A stretch of 64,000 nucleotides of DNA from NCBI GenBank assembly GCA_009877105.1, contig WXFD01000036.1:1-64000 (forward strand), read 5' to 3'. The position numbers and the translations under genes are program-made. Each line of letters begins with the position of its first letter. The stretch's first letter is position 1. Source of the DNA: Bacteroidales bacterium. Lineage in GTDB: Bacteria; Bacteroidota; Bacteroidia; Bacteroidales; VadinHA17. Below the pieces are notes generated by a model. It did not search any database. It was given only the letters and a program-made list of their open reading frames with translations, and had not been told where the DNA came from. Shown piece by piece: positions 61,033 to 64,000 of the stretch.

Positions 61033-63861
61033 ATGAAGATGAATAAAATTTTATGGGCTGTATCTGCAGCACTGCTGCTTATTGTTCTTGCATCATCCCT
61101 GGTTTTTTCCGGCCTGTATAACAAGCAGATCAGTTATATAAAAAACCTTCTCGACCGTGAGGTCAGAATTGCCGGTTCATCTGTCGACCAGATCAATAAT
61201 GAATTTTCCAGTGATCTGAATCAGATATTGTTCTCGGTGGACCATTCCCTCTTTTTTACTGATCCTGTACAGCAGATGAAGATAGAGGATAAGATCAAAT
61301 TTTTTTTCACCAAATATGAATCCGTCATTACCGGTATCAAATTCTTTGACAACAACAGGAACGGCTATACTCTGAAAAAAGATGAAACAGGTAATAACTG
61401 GCTCATTCACAATTTTGTCCTCCATGCCCAGGAAGAAATACATTCAAGGGATGAGCTGATTAAGGGTTCAAGAGGATATGAATATTACATGCCGGTGTTA
61501 AAAAACGGCACACTGATCGGAAATTTCATTGTATCAATCGATTTCAACAAATATTTCAATGATCTGTTCAGCGGGTTCAATGCAAGGGAATACCAATGGC
61601 AATGGGTTATCAGCGATTCGGGATCAGTAATTTACGATAACTCCGGTCAATCCGGGAAATATTCCCGGATTGACCGGCTTACACGGCTTGTGGCTGAGGG
61701 TGCTTCGGAAAATATCGTTCATTCATTTGCCATTGAAGGAAATCATAAAAAGATCATTACTTCATTTTATTCGACACAACTGTTTCAGAAAGAAATTGGC
61801 CTGATGTTCTCAGCGCCGGCTGACAAATTCAAAAATTACATCCTGAAAGTTACACTGGCAATGGCCCTTCTTGCCATAGCATTGATCCTGGGTATTTTTT
61901 GGCTTTTCGTACAGCATATCAGATCGCTGGAGGAGAAATCAGCCAAGCTTAAGTCGTCGGAAGAAATGCTGTTCAGAATGATTGACAGCATTCCTGCCGG
62001 AGTGATAATCTATAACGGGAACAGGGAAATCATGATGGCCAACAAGGAGGCTGCGAACCAGTTCTCATACCAAAGCGAATCTGAAATGAAAGGCCGGATT
62101 TATCCCGGAAATAAATCAACTGATGAGTCAGCCTATTTTTTAAAGAATCTCGCAGGTACTTTCAGTCATGATCAGTTTGTTATCATAAAGAAGGAGATTG
62201 GAGAACTCATTCTTTACAGGAATACCATTCCGGTTTCTTTCCAGGGGGAGGATGCAAGCCTGGATGTTCTTTTTGATGTGACAATGATGGAGTCAGCCCG
62301 CAAGCAGGCTGCCACGGCCAATACCGCCAAGTCGGAGTTCCTTGCCCGAATGAGCTATGAATTAAGAACACCGCTGAACGGTATCATCGGTATGGCGGAT
62401 ATCCTTATTAAAAGCAGGCTTTCCGCTGAAAACAGGGCAATAGTCAACCTGCTGAGACAGTCTGCGGAAGTCCTGCTGAATATTGTAAACGACATATTGG
62501 ATTTTTCAAAGATTGAATCGGGCAGGATGATACTGGATGAGATCCCGTTCAGCCTAAGGGAAGAAATCCTATATTCCTACGACCTGGCCCGGACCAATAT
62601 AGATGAAAATCAAATAAAGCTGACATGTTCCGTGGATGAGGAAGTGCCCGACAAATTAATCGGTGATCCGTACAGGCTCAGGCAGATCCTTTCCAGTCTT
62701 CTCAGCCATTCAGTTGACAATACCGCGCGCGGCAGCATAAACCTGAAATGCAGCCTTGCAGAAAAACATAACGGGACAATGAATCTCAGGTTTGAACTGA
62801 CCGACACCGGTAAAAGCTTTGACAGGGCTACAATAAAAAAAATCTTTGGGGAACAAATAAATATTGAGTCTAAAGTTCATGGCGACGATGACGGTTCGGG
62901 TTTCGGTACGATACTGGCCAGGCAGCTGATCGAGCTTATGGGCGGGAAACTTAATGCTGAAAGTCCGTCAGGTCTTGACGGAGACAAGGGATTAAAAATC
63001 AGTTTCACCATTTCCCTTAACCTGAATGAAACGGTAATTAAGGATCTTCAGTTTGATGATATTACCTCTTTCGGGCAAATCAGGACACTGGTGATAAGCG
63101 GAGGGCATCTGAAGGATGAGGAGATCCTCAATTCCCTCTACAAGCTCGGGCTGACTGTCAGCGTTACCTCCTACCAGAAATCGACGATAAATCAGTTAAT
63201 GGCAAACCTTTCATTCCCGGAAAAAAGATACCATCTTCTCGTAATAGCTGACAACGGGGAATTCAGCGGTTTTGCGGTTGCCCAGGATCTGTGGGACAAT
63301 AACCTGTCGGCCAGGTTCATTATTATGATAATAAGTTCAAATGATGCCCGGGGAAATCTGCTCAAATGCATCAGGCTCGGGGTGGATAATTATATCGTCA
63401 AGCCATTCGAGATCGGGGAGCTTTATGATAAGATCAGAATGAAATTCAGTGGGACAGACAGGCAGGCAGACAGGCAGGAAGCTGAAGCCGGCAGCCGCAA
63501 TATCCGGATACTGGTTGTTGAAGACAATAAGCTGAATCAGAAAGTTCTGGGCACAATGCTTAAAAGCCTCGGATATTCATTTGATTTTGCAGATGACGGA
63601 TTTGCCGGGCTGATCCAGGCCAAAACCAGGAAATACGATGTAATTTTCATGGATCTTCTGATGCCAAGAATGGATGGTTTTGAAGCTGCCCGGCAGATCC
63701 TGGAATATGACAATTCACAACTTATCGTTGCATTCACTGCCGACAACCTGCCCGACTCCAGGAGAAAAGCCGAATTGGCAGGAATAAAGGAATTCATCTC
63801 CAAACCGGTCCGGATAGATGAACTTCGCGAATTTTTCAGGAAGCATTTTTTCAAAAACTGA
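61033..63861 (+). CDS. Hybrid sensor histidine kinase/response regulator with degenerate kinase core
   Basis: 942 residues: TM1 (8-27), periplasmic sensor (28-270), TM2 (271-294), PAS-like (308-420), HisKA (433-500), HATPase (545-665), a degenerate receiver (683-800) and an intact receiver (825-942). The H-box reads MSYELRTPLNG, so the phosphoacceptor His is Tyr442 (codon 62356-62358). The N-box Asn is His559 and the G1 box reads DTGKSF. The last receiver keeps Glu830/Asp831, Asp874, Thr902 and Lys924. Autophosphorylation is unlikely, so it may scaffold or be phosphorylated by another kinase. A 16-bp inverted repeat lies in its coding region. Confidence 0.88.
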   Translation: MKMNKILWAVSAALLLIVLASSLVFSGLYNKQISYIKNLLDREVRIAGSSVDQINNEFSSDLNQILFSVDHSLFFTDPVQQMKIEDKIKFFFTKYESVITGIKFFDNNRNGYTLKKDETGNNWLIHNFVLHAQEEIHSRDELIKGSRGYEYYMPVLKNGTLIGNFIVSIDFNKYFNDLFSGFNAREYQWQWVISDSGSVIYDNSGQSGKYSRIDRLTRLVAEGASENIVHSFAIEGNHKKIITSFYSTQLFQKEIGLMFSAPADKFKNYILKVTLAMALLAIALILGIFWLFVQHIRSLEEKSAKLKSSEEMLFRMIDSIPAGVIIYNGNREIMMANKEAANQFSYQSESEMKGRIYPGNKSTDESAYFLKNLAGTFSHDQFVIIKKEIGELILYRNTIPVSFQGEDASLDVLFDVTMMESARKQAATANTAKSEFLARMSYELRTPLNGIIGMADILIKSRLSAENRAIVNLLRQSAEVLLNIVNDILDFSKIESGRMILDEIPFSLREEILYSYDLARTNIDENQIKLTCSVDEEVPDKLIGDPYRLRQILSSLLSHSVDNTARGSINLKCSLAEKHNGTMNLRFELTDTGKSFDRATIKKIFGEQINIESKVHGDDDGSGFGTILARQLIELMGGKLNAESPSGLDGDKGLKISFTISLNLNETVIKDLQFDDITSFGQIRTLVISGGHLKDEEILNSLYKLGLTVSVTSYQKSTINQLMANLSFPEKRYHLLVIADNGEFSGFAVAQDLWDNNLSARFIIMIISSNDARGNLLKCIRLGVDNYIVKPFEIGELYDKIRMKFSGTDRQADRQEAEAGSRNIRILVVEDNKLNQKVLGTMLKSLGYSFDFADDGFAGLIQAKTRKYDVIFMDLLMPRMDGFEAARQILEYDNSQLIVAFTADNLPDSRRKAELAGIKEFISKPVRIDELREFFRKHFFKN
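61643..61677. repeat. 16-bp perfect inverted repeat inside the hybrid kinase gene
   Basis: The arms at 61643-61658 and 61662-61677 are exact reverse complements separated by three bases, in the segment coding for residues 204-215 of the periplasmic sensor region. It would form a long GC-rich hairpin in DNA or mRNA. Confidence 0.75.
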
Positions 63862-63929
63862 TATTACATTTGCATGCTTCCACATGATCCCGGGTGTTTA
63901 AGGGAAATGATGGAAATCATTCACCGGAT

Positions 63930-64000
63930 ATGACATTTCAGCTGGGGCAGAAACTGGATATCAGCCTTTTCCTTGAACGGGTTGAACACATTCCTGTCGT
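63930..64000 (+). CDS. Partial gene at the window end, possibly rhodanese-type (MnmH-like)
   Basis: An ATG at 63930 opens a frame that runs off the window after 23 complete codons: MTFQLGQKLDISLFLERVEH, then IPV. The pattern of a short helix followed by an IPV strand resembles the entry to a rhodanese domain, as at the start of tRNA 2-selenouridine synthase (MnmH/SelU). This is a guess from a very short sequence. It lies 68 bases after the hybrid kinase gene on the same strand. Confidence 0.35.
   Translation, partial: MTFQLGQKLDISLFLERVEHIPV

Noticed and set aside
63455..63476. Short GACAGGCAGG-type tandem repeat in the linker between the receivers
   Set aside because: Only two short units, in frame, in a low-complexity linker (TDRQADRQ); no sign of a repeat family.
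1..64000. tRNA, rRNA, CRISPR, insertion-sequence and prophage features
   Set aside because: I scanned the spacers and saw no cloverleaf, regularly spaced repeats, transposase, integrase or phage genes. This was by eye; short RNAs could be missed.

Overview
The window looks like a chromosomal segment of an uncultured or lightly characterised Bacteroidota, most likely of the order Bacteroidales or a neighbour. The evidence is a CotH-family protein ending in a type IX secretion (T9SS) sorting domain, DUF4271 and DUF4292 proteins, a Cys-less PurF-like protein of Bacteroidota type, YwqK/MORN-variant repeats, AT-rich spacers, weak Shine-Dalgarno sequences, and repeated matches to the Bacteroidota -7 promoter motif TAnnTTTG upstream of genes. 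I see no rRNA, tRNA, CRISPR array, insertion sequence, prophage or integrase. The content is mainly housekeeping, so the interest lies in departures inside familiar families.

Layout. 0.2-8.5 kb holds an MFS transporter, an exported CotH/lamin-tail protein, an exported creatininase-like hydrolase, a YciI protein, an Nramp metal transporter, a patatin-like phospholipase and a PurF-like protein. 8.6-20.6 kb holds an unknown coiled-coil membrane protein, hemW, a VanZ protein, rpiB with an Rrf2 regulator, a 0.7 kb AT-rich gap, nadA overlapping a MORN-repeat protein, ruvB, a Crp/Fnr regulator, a cyclophilin lipoprotein, pheS and a polysaccharide flippase. 20.8-28.9 kb is a tightly packed forward run: TPR lipoprotein, DUF4292 lipoprotein, EnvC-like protein, RsbW-like ATPase, ybeY, mnmG and ade. 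A perfect parS-type palindrome lies between mnmG and ade, and a second near-match lies inside ade, which suggests a ParB-binding, origin-proximal region.

29-44.5 kb holds uvrC, a HAD phosphatase next to an ATP-type phosphofructokinase, YwbE, an exported SMP-30-like protein, a Tat-exported aldo/keto reductase, a thioesterase, a CoA-binding protein, an MFS transporter, a polyprenyl synthase, an ArsR regulator, lspA, an orphan lipoprotein with a strong terminator, an exported Mn-type superoxide dismutase and an acyl-CoA ligase. 44.5-57.7 kb holds queD-polA, moaD-moaE, then a reverse-strand group (S41 protease, rnpA, hemD, DUF4271, deoC, MFS, dtd), mntP and a PHP phosphatase. 57.8-64 kb holds a second Crp/Fnr regulator, a phosphofructokinase with PPi-type signature residues, rsgA, a large hybrid histidine kinase whose phosphoacceptor His is Tyr, and the start of a gene cut by the window edge.

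The genes serve envelope biogenesis (flippase, TPR-DUF4292-EnvC, lspA, polyprenyl synthase, S41), DNA replication and repair (polA, uvrC, ruvB), translation and tRNA quality (pheS, mnmG, ybeY, rnpA, rsgA, dtd), cofactors (nadA, hemW, hemD, moaDE, queD), nucleotide and sugar-phosphate metabolism (ade, PurF-like, rpiB, deoC, two phosphofructokinases) and metal or redox homeostasis (Nramp, MntP, SOD, Rrf2, Crp/Fnr). The strongest leads are the two parS sites, the degenerate hybrid kinase with an intact receiver, the Cys-less PurF paralogue, and the paired ATP-type and PPi-type phosphofructokinases.
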